The notes: a model not told the origin generated them from the letters alone. 33,314 bases of DNA from Pseudomonadota bacterium (GCA_963204705.1 CAUJHL010000011.1:1-33314); one strand, 5' to 3'; counted from the first letter of the stretch, positions 15,533 through 24,450 are shown. Program-made: numbers and translations.

Positions 15533-16360
15533 ATGAACATGTACGTACTCAATACCCGACCTTGCGATAGTTTCCAGCCTTTGTCCGAGGCCCTTGCTGA
15601 TGCCGGCATGCCGTGTGTGCATTTGCCGCTGCTGGATATCGAGCCCATGGCTGTTGATGCGGAGATGATGCAAAAGCTGCAGGCAATTCCCCAAATGAAC
15701 GCGATTGTCGTGCTCAGTCCGAGGGCGGCTGAGCTGGGGCTGGCGTATGTGCAGTCCTCCCGGGTTCGGCTTGCTGACGATCTCCAGTGGTTTGCCATCG
15801 GAACCTCAACGGCGCGCGTTCTGCAACAGGCAGGTTTCACTGTAACCACTCCAGCGCTGGAAACCAGTGAGGGAGCGTTGCAATTAGCTGAATTAACCGG
15901 AATGGCCGCTGGCACACAGGTGATGATCTGGCGGGGACGGGGCGGACGACAAGTGCTGGCAAGACACCTGGAAAATCAGGGGGTTATCCTCACGGAAGTC
16001 GTGTGGTACGAACGTCGTCAGCCTTCGCAACTTGCCGCACGCTGGCACGCGTTGCTCAGTCGGGATGGCTGGCCGGACAGGGTGCTCATCAGTAGTGGCG
16101 AAAGCTGGCAACAATGGCGGGAGCTTACCCAGCACGATTCCATACGGCCAGAACTCTGGGTGCTGGGCGAGCGAGTGAGTGAGCAAATTCGGGGCGAAGC
16201 CCATGCCCTCCACTGGGGTACGCCACACATCAGAACAGTGAACCGCCTGAACCCGGCGTATTTGCTCGAACTGGGACTGACAGTGCCGCCCTGTGCATCG
16301 ATGACCGGCGGTGTGCATCATCCGTCCTCGTCTGCTGGTCTGATCGGGCAAACGCAATGA
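15533..16360 (+). CDS. hemD: Uroporphyrinogen-III synthase
   Basis: Cyclises hydroxymethylbilane, with inversion of ring D, to uroporphyrinogen III. It has 275 residues, near the family norm of 250-260 plus a C-terminal tail. Sequence is poorly conserved in this family. Recognition rests on the N-terminal VLNTRPCDSFQPL, on VVLSPRAAELGL, on the conserved VLISSGESWQQW segment and on position after hemC. The ATG at 15533 is taken, though one at 15539 is also possible; the ribosome binding site is weak (GTGAG just upstream). hemX starts inside its stop codon (ATGA overlap at 16357-16360), so hemD, hemX and hemY form a translationally coupled set. The last 25 or so residues are Pro/Ser/Gly-rich. 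Confidence 0.93.
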   Translation: MNMYVLNTRPCDSFQPLSEALADAGMPCVHLPLLDIEPMAVDAEMMQKLQAIPQMNAIVVLSPRAAELGLAYVQSSRVRLADDLQWFAIGTSTARVLQQAGFTVTTPALETSEGALQLAELTGMAAGTQVMIWRGRGGRQVLARHLENQGVILTEVVWYERRQPSQLAARWHALLSRDGWPDRVLISSGESWQQWRELTQHDSIRPELWVLGERVSEQIRGEAHALHWGTPHIRTVNRLNPAYLLELGLTVPPCASMTGGVHHPSSSAGLIGQTQ

Positions 16361-17244
16361 CGCTGAGCAGCGTACAGCGCCATCGGCCCGGAATTCTGGG
16401 GATTGTATTGGTGGGTGGGCTCATCCTGCTGGGTGGTTTGCATTACCGCAAGGATCTGGAGGCAGAGCAGCGCTATCAGGCTCAACAGCAACAGTTTCAG
16501 CAGCAATTGTCAGATCTGAATGATCGGCTTGCGGTACTCGCACGTCAGCAGCGTGAAGGGCCTGACATGGGCAAAATCACGGAGCCGGCCACTCTTGAGG
16601 CAAGTCGCCAGCACGAATGGCTATTGCAAAGTCTGATGCTGGCACAGCAGGCACTGGACCAGCAGCGTCCTGCAATCGCTCAGGAGGTGTTGACCAGTCT
16701 CCTTGCCACCTGGGCGCAATCCCAGTGGGTACCGGCAAAGCAAGACAGCGGACTACTGGCCACCGTCCACGCCCAAATCGAGCAGGAGCAGCGCATTCTC
16801 AGTCAGCGCATTGTTACCGAACAGGCCGCACTACATGCGATTGACCGGGCACTGGATGTGTTGCAACAGCAGCTGGCCCAGATCGCCCTGCAGCCACCCC
16901 GCCTGCCGATGAGCTCACAACATGCGCTGCTCGGCGGGCTGGTTCAGCTGGACGTGGCAGATCGCAAGTCAGAAGCACGAATGGCCATGAGGCCTTTTAA
17001 TGCCAACAATGTACGTTTGACACTGGGGCTGGCACGCCGGGCTTTGGCGGCGGGAGATCGGGTTGGCTATCAGGATATGCTGCAGCAGGCTCAGCAGGAG
17101 CTCGGTTTGCTGGTCTCGGCAGAATTTCGGCCGATCCAGCGAGCGGTAGGGCAATTGCTCAACCATCCCTTGCCGCCGCCTCTGGCGTTGACTTCCTTAA
17201 CGACCTTGCGTGCGGTGAGCGCTGCGGAGCCAGCACAGCCATGA
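16357..17244 (+). CDS. hemX: HemX-like inner-membrane protein
   Basis: A 295-residue protein with a single membrane segment near residues 9-25 (ILGIVLVGGLILLGG), followed by a Gln-rich predicted coiled coil at about 30-65 and a helical periplasmic domain. HemX proteins are often labelled uroporphyrinogen-III C-methyltransferase, but nothing here resembles that enzyme, whose glycine-rich SAM motifs are absent. Expected family length is about 370-390, so this one is rather short. It overlaps hemD at its start and hemY at its end by 4 bases each (ATGA), pointing to translational coupling. Its exact role in haem synthesis is not established. Confidence 0.88.
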   Translation: MTLSSVQRHRPGILGIVLVGGLILLGGLHYRKDLEAEQRYQAQQQQFQQQLSDLNDRLAVLARQQREGPDMGKITEPATLEASRQHEWLLQSLMLAQQALDQQRPAIAQEVLTSLLATWAQSQWVPAKQDSGLLATVHAQIEQEQRILSQRIVTEQAALHAIDRALDVLQQQLAQIALQPPRLPMSSQHALLGGLVQLDVADRKSEARMAMRPFNANNVRLTLGLARRALAAGDRVGYQDMLQQAQQELGLLVSAEFRPIQRAVGQLLNHPLPPPLALTSLTTLRAVSAAEPAQP

Positions 17245-18302
17245 GACGGGATTTGCTGCTGCTCTTTGCCCTGCTCCTGATCGTGGGCTGGGCCGGTGCC
17301 TGGCTGGGCATGTCGCTGATTGGCGATAAGGGCTATGTTCTGATGGTGTGGCAGGGCTGGCAAATGCAGACCTCGCTGGCGGTCGCGCTGTTACTGGTCG
17401 CGCTTGGGGGGCTGGTATTGCTGGGCGGGCTTTGGTTGCTGCTGGGCCTGATTCGTTTTCCCTTGCAATATCGCTTGCGCCAGCGCGCAGAGCTGGGAAG
17501 GCGCAACGCCCGCCTGCTACGTGAAGCGGGGACGTACTGGCTGCTGGGGCAACAGGATCAGGCCAATGAACGGGTGGCGCAAGTAGTGCGCCAGCCTCGT
17601 GATGCGCTGTTCAGGGCGGCCCTGTATCGAGCCGCTGGCCAGTTTGAGCAGGCAGAACAGCAGCTGGCGGTATTGCCTGCCGATCAGGTGGAGTGGATGC
17701 TGCTGGAAAAAGCCCAGATTGCGCTGGCTCGCCAGCAGCCTCAGCTAGCGTATCAGTGTCTGCAACACCTGCGTGATCCAGCGCATCAGCTGGAGCGCCA
17801 GCACTGGCAACCTGGCTTTGACCGTCATCTGGCCCATCTTTGGGCACTCTGTGCAACACAGCTTCCAGTAGAGGCACTCAGCTGGCAGGATCGGCCTGCC
17901 GCGATGACGCAAGCAGACTGGCAAGGCTGGTTAGAGGCGCTGGGCAAGGTCACACTGGACGATGCCGTTCATCCTCAGCTGGCTGCGCTGTATCAAGGGG
18001 TGCCCGAGCGCCTGCGCCTGCGTGATATCCGGTTCTGGCTACCCCTCTTGGCACAATTTCCACTAGGTTCTTCGATACGGCAGGAGGCTGGCCGAAACGT
18101 GCAACAGGCCCTGCGCGGACCGTTTGATGCGAGCCTGATTGGGCTTTGGCTGCGCTATCAGGAGCAGCAGGCTGCCGGAGGTGTCCAGGTGGAGGCGGAG
18201 GTAAGTCAGGTGCTTATGGAACTTGAGCAGCGTTTTCCGGGCAATCCGGTCATAGCCAACGCCCGTCAGGATTGGCTAAACTTCCACCCAGACGGTGCCT
18301 GA
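17241..18302 (+). CDS. hemY: HemY-like TPR-containing inner-membrane protein
   Basis: A 353-residue inner-membrane protein. Two hydrophobic segments lie at about residues 5-25 and 40-72 (very Leu/Gly-rich). An Arg-rich stretch follows, then helical repeats rich in Gln, Ala and Leu that resemble tetratricopeptide repeats. This is the gammaproteobacterial HemY family (HemY N-terminal domain plus TPR), encoded after hemX in Pseudomonas and E. coli. It is unrelated to the protoporphyrinogen oxidase also called HemY in Bacillus. Its start overlaps the hemX stop (ATGA). A role in haem synthesis or assembly is inferred from its position only. Confidence 0.9.
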   Translation: MRRDLLLLFALLLIVGWAGAWLGMSLIGDKGYVLMVWQGWQMQTSLAVALLLVALGGLVLLGGLWLLLGLIRFPLQYRLRQRAELGRRNARLLREAGTYWLLGQQDQANERVAQVVRQPRDALFRAALYRAAGQFEQAEQQLAVLPADQVEWMLLEKAQIALARQQPQLAYQCLQHLRDPAHQLERQHWQPGFDRHLAHLWALCATQLPVEALSWQDRPAAMTQADWQGWLEALGKVTLDDAVHPQLAALYQGVPERLRLRDIRFWLPLLAQFPLGSSIRQEAGRNVQQALRGPFDASLIGLWLRYQEQQAAGGVQVEAEVSQVLMELEQRFPGNPVIANARQDWLNFHPDGA

Positions 18303-18401
18303 TCCCGGACTGTGCCCAGTAAACGGGGCTTCAGGAAGCGTCTCGACGTTCTACTTTTTTCACCGCTTATTTTTTACCGCTCTGTGGCCGAAGGTACTGA
18401 C

Positions 18402-18923
18402 ATGACTTCAATCAAGGAATGCCCCATTGTCCATCATCAGCCCGTTGCCTGGGGCGATATGGATGCGTTTGGCCATCTGAACAATGTGCAGTACTACCGT
18501 TACATGGAGAGTGCCCGAATCGAATACCTGACGCAGATTGATGCGTTTGGCATGGGACTGGTCACCGTGATTGCTTCCAGTAGCTGCCGGTATTATCGCC
18601 CTGTGTTTTATCCGGATTTATTGAAAATTGGTGTGCGTGTGGTCGAGCTGCGCAATTCGGGTTTCCGCATGGTGTATGTGCTGTATAGCAACCAGCAGGC
18701 CCAGATGGTCGCGACAGGCGAGTCGATCGTGGTGCTGGTGGATGCCAATACCCATGAAAAAACCGCGCTGCCACTGGCGCTCAAACAGCGTATCGCCAAA
18801 CTGGAAGCCAGTGCCGGCCATGAGCTGCCCTTGTCGGAGCCAACGGACAAACTCCGCTTGAGCGGACTGGGTCGGGCCCTGATGGAAAATCTCGATCAGA
18901 TCGTGCCTAAAATTGGTAAGTAA
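18402..18923 (+). CDS. Hotdog-fold acyl-CoA thioesterase (4-hydroxybenzoyl-CoA thioesterase/YbgC type)
   Basis: A 173-residue cytoplasmic thioesterase. The frame is open from a GTG at 18312, but the ATG at 18402, preceded by GAAGGTA about 6 bases upstream, matches the family start better. The motif WGDMDAFGHLNNVQYYRYME near residues 17-36 holds the catalytic Asp of the 4HBT/YbgC group, with the later conserved Tyr-rich strand (SSCRYYRPVFYPD). The last 30 residues are an extra tail. It probably hydrolyses a short or aromatic acyl-CoA; the substrate cannot be told. It lies 99 bases after hemY and converges on hisF. Confidence 0.88.
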   Translation: MTSIKECPIVHHQPVAWGDMDAFGHLNNVQYYRYMESARIEYLTQIDAFGMGLVTVIASSSCRYYRPVFYPDLLKIGVRVVELRNSGFRMVYVLYSNQQAQMVATGESIVVLVDANTHEKTALPLALKQRIAKLEASAGHELPLSEPTDKLRLSGLGRALMENLDQIVPKIGK

Positions 18924-18943
18924 TTGGCAAGTGATTGGCCAAT
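18911..18943. repeat. Three imperfect 11-bp tandem repeats over the thioesterase stop codon
   Basis: AATTGGTAAGT (18911), AATTGGCAAGT (18922) and GATTGGCCAAT (18933) follow one another without spacing. The thioesterase stop TAA lies at 18921-18923, within the repeat. The third unit holds the palindrome ATTGGCCAAT. It may be a chance slippage product. Confidence 0.6.
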
Positions 18944-18987
18944 AAGCAGGGTAAAAAAGGGTCAGCCCAGCGCCTAATTTCGTTTTC

Positions 18988-19758
18988 TTAGAGTGATTCA
19001 TCCAGCCGCATGACGATGCCCTGATTGGCCAGATAGCGCTTGGCTTCAGGAATCGTATGCTGGCCAAAATGAAAAATACTGGCTGCCAGCACCGCGTCAG
19101 CACCGCCAAGCTGAATACCATCGGCCAGATGCTGCAGATTGCCCACGCCACCCGATGCAATCACCGGAATGCTCACCGAATCGGTAATGCGTTTCATCAG
19201 GCCCAGATCGTAGCCCGCCCGTGTCCCATCGGCATCCATGCTGGTGACCAGCAGTTCTCCAGCGCCGAGTCCGGCCATTTTTTGTGACCATTCAATCGCA
19301 TCAATGCCGGTTTCCTTGCGGCCGCCATGGGTAAAGATTTCCCAGCGCTCTGGCCCGACTTTTTTGGCGTCAATGGCCACCACAATACACTGCGCTCCAA
19401 ACCGCGCCGAGGCTTCTCCGACAAATTCCGGAGTAAATACCGCAGCGGAATTGATCGACACTTTATCCGCACCGGCGTTCAGTAGCTGGCGGATATCCTC
19501 CAGCTTGCGCACGCCACCACCGACCGTAAGCGGTACAAATACCGTTTCTGCCATGCGTTCCACGGTACGAAAGGTCGTATCACGGCCATGATGCGTCGCC
19601 GTAATATCGAGAAAGGTGATTTCATCGGCGCCCTGCTCGTTATAGCGCCGCGCCACCTCAACAGGATCCCCGGCATCGCGAATGTCCAGAAACTGAACGC
19701 CTTTGACCACGCGGCCATTATCAACATCAAGGCAAGGAATGATACGTTTGGCAAGCAT
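18988..19758 (-). CDS. hisF: Imidazole glycerol phosphate synthase, cyclase subunit
   Basis: HisF takes ammonia from its partner HisH and converts PRFAR to imidazole glycerol phosphate and AICAR, linking histidine and purine synthesis. It has 256 residues, the standard length, as one (beta/alpha)8 barrel. Both catalytic aspartates are present: Asp11 ([14 protein letters not shown]) and Asp130 (VVAIDAKK). Phosphate-binding glycine loops ([21 protein letters not shown]) are also clear. HisH and the other his genes are not in this window. It is transcribed away from thrB and converges with the thioesterase gene. No clear terminator was seen between them. Confidence 0.98.
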   Translation of the reverse strand: MLAKRIIPCLDVDNGRVVKGVQFLDIRDAGDPVEVARRYNEQGADEITFLDITATHHGRDTTFRTVERMAETVFVPLTVGGGVRKLEDIRQLLNAGADKVSINSAAVFTPEFVGEASARFGAQCIVVAIDAKKVGPERWEIFTHGGRKETGIDAIEWSQKMAGLGAGELLVTSMDADGTRAGYDLGLMKRITDSVSIPVIASGGVGNLQHLADGIQLGGADAVLAASIFHFGQHTIPEAKRYLANQGIVMRLDESL

Positions 19759-19914
19759 GGTGGATACCGAAAAAACAGGGGCTGGAGTGAGGTGTCTATG
19801 TGATCGCTAGTGTAGCAAAGAATCGTCCTGACCATCGTATTCTGGTGGCTGTACGAGAGTGAACTGACCGTGTTAGTGATGATGAAACCATGATAAACCG
19901 AGGAAACACGTCGC

Positions 19915-20889
19915 ATGTCTGTGTATACCACGCTAAGCCCTGCTGAAATCGCTGCGTTTATGGCAGGGTATGGGCTCACCCTGCAGGCCAGTCAGCCCAT
20001 TTTATCCGGTATTGAGAACAGCAACTGGTTTGTCAGCGATCGTGCGGGCAGGCAATACGTCCTCACCCTGTTTGAACATCGCGGCATGACGGAAGTTCAG
20101 CAATTGGCGCAGCTGATGCACCAATTGGCGAGGCAAGGTATTCCCGTGGCCGAACCCTTGAGCACTGCACTTGGGATTACCATTCATTCCTTACAGGGCA
20201 AGCCTGCCCAATTGGCGCCCCGTCTGAAAGGCAGTCATCCACAGACGCCAGAGAACGCGATCTGCAGACAGATGGGCGCAAGCCTCGCAGCACTGCATCT
20301 GGCCTTTGATCGCATCGAGCAAGAAGGCCAGTTAACCGTGATTCCGGATGGCGGGCTGCAATGGGATGGTCTTGCCCAACGGATGCACACATGCGTGTCG
20401 CAAGACGATCGGGAGTTGCTGATGCAGGTATTCGACCACTGGCGGCCAAATGCAGATTTGCCACTGGGGATAGTGCACAGCGACCTGTTTCGGGACAACG
20501 TGCTGTTTGATCAGGGAAAACTTTCGGGCATTCTGGATTTCAGCGAGTGGGGCAGGGACATTCGGCTGCTGGATTGTGCGGTGGCGATCAATGATTTTTG
20601 CAGTGAGTGGCCCGCCGTAGGATTGAATCCCCAAAAATTCTCTGCGTTTTGTGAGGGTTATCAGAACCTTTTACCATGGACTGCCGAGGAAAATACTGCT
20701 CTGCCTGCTGCACTGGCGGTGGCGGCGGCCCGTTTCTGGCTCTCCCGTCTGGCCATTCAGCTGGCCATTCAGGTGGGCAGTCAACCGAACAATCAACATG
20801 TTACTAGCGATCAGAATCCAGAAACCATTTTGCGCAAGGATCCCGAAGAAATGCGTGCCATGGTCGTGTCACGGCTGGCTGGTCATTGA
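19915..20889 (+). CDS. thrB: Homoserine kinase, APH-fold type
   Basis: Phosphorylates L-homoserine for threonine synthesis. The 324-residue protein belongs to the aminoglycoside-phosphotransferase-fold ThrB group of Pseudomonas and relatives, not the GHMP-fold ThrB of E. coli. Evidence: N-terminal GIENSNWFV and a VLTLFE nucleotide-binding strand, the catalytic loop HSDLFRDNVLF with the Asp at residue 190, and the metal-binding GILDFSEWG. AGGAA at 19901-19905 lies 9 bases before the ATG. The gene stands alone, divergent from hisF with 156 bases between; thrA and thrC are not nearby. The C-terminal tail after residue 285 is polar and variable. Confidence 0.95.
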   Translation: MSVYTTLSPAEIAAFMAGYGLTLQASQPILSGIENSNWFVSDRAGRQYVLTLFEHRGMTEVQQLAQLMHQLARQGIPVAEPLSTALGITIHSLQGKPAQLAPRLKGSHPQTPENAICRQMGASLAALHLAFDRIEQEGQLTVIPDGGLQWDGLAQRMHTCVSQDDRELLMQVFDHWRPNADLPLGIVHSDLFRDNVLFDQGKLSGILDFSEWGRDIRLLDCAVAINDFCSEWPAVGLNPQKFSAFCEGYQNLLPWTAEENTALPAALAVAAARFWLSRLAIQLAIQVGSQPNNQHVTSDQNPETILRKDPEEMRAMVVSRLAGH

Positions 20890-21021
20890 GCTCTGCGTGA
20901 CTGAAACGGTGACAGACCCCAGCTAAAAACACTGAGGCAACGCAAATTCACGCCAGTTCTGTGCAGTGGATGGCAGACGGGCGGGCTGGATTTTGCCTAG
21001 ACTAGCTGGCTGATATGTTTA

Positions 21022-21084
21022 GATCACATCATCAGATCATACGATTACACTTTACGATCAGGCTATACGATCAGAACAGGATCA
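21022..21084. repeat. Cluster of five GATCA motifs upstream of the SEC-C gene
   Basis: GATCA occurs at 21022, 21035, 21056, 21069 and 21080 (starts), five copies in 63 bases. TACGATCAG is repeated with small changes. The block lies 64 bases before the next start codon. Each copy includes a GATC site, the target of Dam-type methylases. Confidence 0.75.
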
Positions 21085-21147
21085 AAAAATCACACGACGC
21101 GACTTTGCCCGGGAGGGTAGCGCGGCCAGCATCGACTGTTTAGCTCC

Positions 21148-22524
21148 ATGAGTGCGCATATGACATCTACTTCTTCCAATTCGCCAGACATGGGCCCACT
21201 GCAGCCACTGCATGACCTGTTAACTCCTGTTTTTTTTGCGCTTGAACCTGGTGATGGCTGTTTTCTGACAGCAGATGCCATTCCTGCCGCCTTGTCAGGA
21301 ATCGGGGGAAAGGCAGAATTGGTGGTTCGCTGCGGGCAAAATCTGATTCTAATTCATGCGGATAGCGATGTAATGGCTCGCGCCCCGACGGAGCTGGACG
21401 CTGCGCGGATTGCCTTGCAGGGTCTGCTGTGGCGGTTGCAGCGCCATGAAAAAGCCCTCATCACGCTGCTCAGTCAGGAAGGTCGCAGTCCTGATGGGCC
21501 ACTGGCGGGGGTTGAACGCGTGTATCGGCTGGTCATGACTCCGGAAGTCAGGGAACAGGGTCAGGTTCAGGGCTTGCTGGAAAGTGCCCATGCCTATCTG
21601 TCGGATCAGGAGTCCTCGCTGCGGATGGCTGTGCTGATAATGGGGTCACTATCGAGCTGGCTTTCTGTTTTGGGGCAGCTGGGTACGGCGCACGATGTGC
21701 TGGATTTTCTGGAATATGCAAATGATCAGGCCGCCGCTGTTAGTCAGCGAACGGGACGCGGAGCCCTGATTGAGGTGGTCGCGCTCTATCGTCAGTATCT
21801 GGACAATGGCCAGCCCTTTGCCCGGGCACGCCGGCTGGAACAATACTGGCTCGATGAAGGCCTCAAGCTGCAGCCTTCACACTGGCTGAGCGACAGTCTG
21901 AATTCGTCTCTGGAAACCTTTCGCCGATTGCAGCCCGCTGCAACGCAGTGGCACAACCTAATCCAGCACTATTGCGATCAGGTAAAGCGTTTGCCGATCG
22001 CGGAACAGGCTGGCCATCATCCCCTGGTAACAGCCTTGTTGACGGAATCGCGGGTGGCACAGGCGCATCTGGGGGATGCTTTGGGCAATTCCGCTGCACT
22101 GGACGCGGCAGAGAGCGGTGAAGCCTATGTGATGCACTTGCGCTCGTATCACCACTCGGGTCGGCATTATTTGCTGGTGTTTTATGGTCAGGGCAGTCGT
22201 TCCAAGCTGGGCAGGGCGCAGCTGTTGCCCCAGTTACCGATGTTGGCTGCACAAATTAATGAACGCCAGCAGCAGCCCTTGCTGGATGACATTGTCGTGA
22301 TTGGTCTCAGCTCACAGGGCCGAATGCTTGAGGCAGCCGATTTTGCCTATCAGGTAGGGATGCCCGTTCTCCAATCGGTGGAATCCGAAGTCCAGCCTGC
22401 ACCGCCAGCCTTACCCGTCGAGCAATCTGCTTCCACCCAGGCTCCAGCGACGCCAGCACGCAATGCGCCTTGCCCTTGTGGTTCCGGCCAGCGCTACAAA
22501 AATTGCTGCGGAAAAATGGCTTAA
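21148..22524 (+). CDS. SEC-C motif protein of unknown function
   Basis: A 458-residue soluble protein. Only the C-terminus is recognisable: PCPCGSGQRYKNCCG, a SEC-C zinc-binding motif with Cys at 442, 444, 453 and 454, as at the end of SecA and of many unrelated proteins. The preceding 430 residues are mainly helical and match nothing I know. A Pro/Ala/Thr-rich linker at about 412-438 separates them from the zinc motif. There is no signal peptide or membrane segment. The start is uncertain: ATG at 21148 or 21160, neither with a good ribosome binding site. It stands alone between thrB and an OmpA-domain gene. A SecB-binding or ribosome-linked role is possible by analogy only. Confidence 0.85.
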   Translation: MSAHMTSTSSNSPDMGPLQPLHDLLTPVFFALEPGDGCFLTADAIPAALSGIGGKAELVVRCGQNLILIHADSDVMARAPTELDAARIALQGLLWRLQRHEKALITLLSQEGRSPDGPLAGVERVYRLVMTPEVREQGQVQGLLESAHAYLSDQESSLRMAVLIMGSLSSWLSVLGQLGTAHDVLDFLEYANDQAAAVSQRTGRGALIEVVALYRQYLDNGQPFARARRLEQYWLDEGLKLQPSHWLSDSLNSSLETFRRLQPAATQWHNLIQHYCDQVKRLPIAEQAGHHPLVTALLTESRVAQAHLGDALGNSAALDAAESGEAYVMHLRSYHHSGRHYLLVFYGQGSRSKLGRAQLLPQLPMLAAQINERQQQPLLDDIVVIGLSSQGRMLEAADFAYQVGMPVLQSVESEVQPAPPALPVEQSASTQAPATPARNAPCPCGSGQRYKNCCGKMA

Positions 22525-22862
22525 AACAAATCCAGGCACTCGCCAGTAAAATTGCCAACCAGATCAAACTCTTTTTGAGTATTTGTCAGGGTATGTAGCC
22601 AAGCGTAACGATGGTTTTCAGCTGTGTTGGAGAGATGAATTTTTACTTGAGTGTGGTCAGTGGCTGGCGTAAAGCTATTTGGGCATTCGGGCAATCCACC
22701 TACATTAACTCAGGAATCATGGCCCTGAATACGACAACCACTCGTGTGGCCAACCAATCCGAAATACGGTGTGCGGAAGTGAATATTCGTGCCAGAAACG
22801 CAGCCAGCCGACACAGTATTTCAGCCTAAAGCCCTTAAGTACCGACCCCTCTGGAGACTGTC
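22525..22862. other. Intergenic region SEC-C gene to OmpA-domain gene
   Basis: A 338-base gap. An ATG at 22635, with GGAGAG directly against it, opens a 65-codon frame to 22829, but the spacing is wrong for initiation and the peptide resembles nothing known, so I do not call it. No strong terminator or promoter was found. Confidence 0.5.
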
Positions 22863-24398
22863 ATGGCGCTTACTCCCATTGAATTGCTGGAGCAGGAAGT
22901 CACCCCGCGCGTGATTCCTGTACCGGATCCACAGGGTGCCCATACGGCAGCCTTATCCCATTTGTATGCATTTTTTCTGGCCTTGCTTAGCCGTAACCCC
23001 GGCCTGGCAAGCACTCTGAGCACAGCGGGGGGTAATGGCTGGACGCAATTGCTGGATCATCCCGAAGCACGACAGCAGCTGGTTCAGGAACTGGCGCGTC
23101 ATCATAATTTGCCAACCGGCGAAATATCCCGTCTTGCTTCCGATGCCTTGCCGCTGGCGATTCCCCTGCTGATTCAACAGGCTGGTGCCACAGGCCTGGG
23201 TCCTTTTTTAATGGAGCACAAGGCTTCCATCGTCTCCCGCTTACCGGCCTGGGCGGCGCCCATTCTGGCCCTGTTGGGGCTGGGTGATTGGGTGGGACGC
23301 ACCTCGCAGGCTGCCGTTACTGCGCCTTCAGCACCTAACCGCGTCGTAGTGCAGGATCGCGCTGCACCACCGTGGCTACCCTGGGTGGGATTGTTGCTAT
23401 TGGGCCTTTTGACCATGCTGGGATGGAAGGCCTGCCACCATGAAACCGTGGCTCCTGTTGCCTCTGTGCCGGTCGCACCACCGGCTCCCGTTCAGGCTGC
23501 CTCCACGGTGCCCGCTTCCCTGCTGATGACGACTGGTACTGGCAATGAAGTCTTTGCCTGTCGGGCCATGGTGGGAACCGAGGCACTGCGTACACAGCTC
23601 ATGGCGGCGATTGCCAAGGTATTCAGCGGCTATAACCAGTGCCATATTGAGGTGGATAGTAGCTATGGCAACAATTTGCCCACAGATGCACGGCTGGAAC
23701 ACATCCTGTCACTGGTCAAGGGGACTCCCAATGCCAGCTTGCAGCTGCAAAATGGCGAGCTGATGATCAACGCTCCCGATACCGCCCAGCGGGATTTGCT
23801 GATTGGTCGCCTCAAAGCCCTGCAAACCGATCTGAGCATCATTCCTGCGCCAGCGCTGAATGTGGAGCAGTCCGTCCACGACAGTATTCAATCCGCCAGC
23901 ACTGCCTTGCAGGCACTCGATGCAGCCACCGCCAAACCTTCGGATGTGGCGCGTGCCCTGAATTTGCAAATCATTAATTTTGCCAGTGACAGTGCGAACA
24001 TTCCCGAGATCAACAAGCCGGTATTGATCAAGGCAGCGGAGTTGATCAATAAAGTCTCCAATGTGCAGCTGACCATTCAGGGCCATACCGATTCCACTGG
24101 AGACGTTGCGCATAACAAGGATCTTTCCCAGCGCCGCGCCCAGTCGGTAAAAGACTTTCTGGTTGCGCAGGGCGTGGATCAGGCAAAACTTGGCACCGAA
24201 GGGTATGGTTCCGAGCAGCCGATTGCCGACAACGTGACCGAACTGGGCAAGTTTAAAAACCGTCGCATTGAGTTTGTAGTACTGAATACCGCCACCGGAA
24301 CCGTGCGCCACGTCGATGAAGTTTCCAGTCAATCGGGCGTCATTGAGGGCGTGCATCAGGATGGCAGTGTGGAGCACAACACGATGGGTACGCCCTGA
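22863..24398 (+). CDS. Inner-membrane-anchored OmpA-family peptidoglycan-binding protein
   Basis: A 511-residue protein. Residues 1-165 are helical with no signal peptide and are probably cytoplasmic. One membrane segment lies at 171-187 (Leu-rich, after PPWLPW), followed by a Pro/Ala/Val linker. A middle domain around 235-335 resembles a divergent BON-type fold. The C-terminal OmpA domain, about 370-475, contains INFASDSANIPE, the diaminopimelate-binding IQGHTDSTGD and FKNRRIEFVV. That layout would pin the inner membrane to peptidoglycan from the periplasmic side. GGAG at 22853-22856 supports the ATG. The gene is monocistronic with a strong terminator after it. I do not recognise the N-terminal domain. 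Confidence 0.88.
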   Translation: MALTPIELLEQEVTPRVIPVPDPQGAHTAALSHLYAFFLALLSRNPGLASTLSTAGGNGWTQLLDHPEARQQLVQELARHHNLPTGEISRLASDALPLAIPLLIQQAGATGLGPFLMEHKASIVSRLPAWAAPILALLGLGDWVGRTSQAAVTAPSAPNRVVVQDRAAPPWLPWVGLLLLGLLTMLGWKACHHETVAPVASVPVAPPAPVQAASTVPASLLMTTGTGNEVFACRAMVGTEALRTQLMAAIAKVFSGYNQCHIEVDSSYGNNLPTDARLEHILSLVKGTPNASLQLQNGELMINAPDTAQRDLLIGRLKALQTDLSIIPAPALNVEQSVHDSIQSASTALQALDAATAKPSDVARALNLQIINFASDSANIPEINKPVLIKAAELINKVSNVQLTIQGHTDSTGDVAHNKDLSQRRAQSVKDFLVAQGVDQAKLGTEGYGSEQPIADNVTELGKFKNRRIEFVVLNTATGTVRHVDEVSSQSGVIEGVHQDGSVEHNTMGTP

Positions 24399-24419
24399 TT
24401 GCCCTGATCGCCTCACTTC

Positions 24420-24450
24420 CCAAAAACCGGTCATTGTGCCGGTTTTTTGG
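24420..24450. terminator. Bidirectional terminator after the OmpA-domain gene
   Basis: CCAAAAACCGG (24420-24430) pairs with CCGGTTTTTTGG (24439-24450) around an 8-base loop; the T-run is part of the stem. It lies 22 bases after the stop and separates the OmpA-domain gene from the two-component pair. Confidence 0.87.

Noticed and set aside
16357-17244. HemX as uroporphyrinogen-III C-methyltransferase
   Set aside because: The protein has one membrane segment and a coiled coil but no SAM-binding glycine motifs; the label comes from an old naming of an E. coli fusion context.
22635-22829. Possible 65-codon gene with GGAGAG before its ATG
   Set aside because: The GGAGAG touches the ATG, leaving no room for ribosome spacing, and the peptide resembles nothing known.
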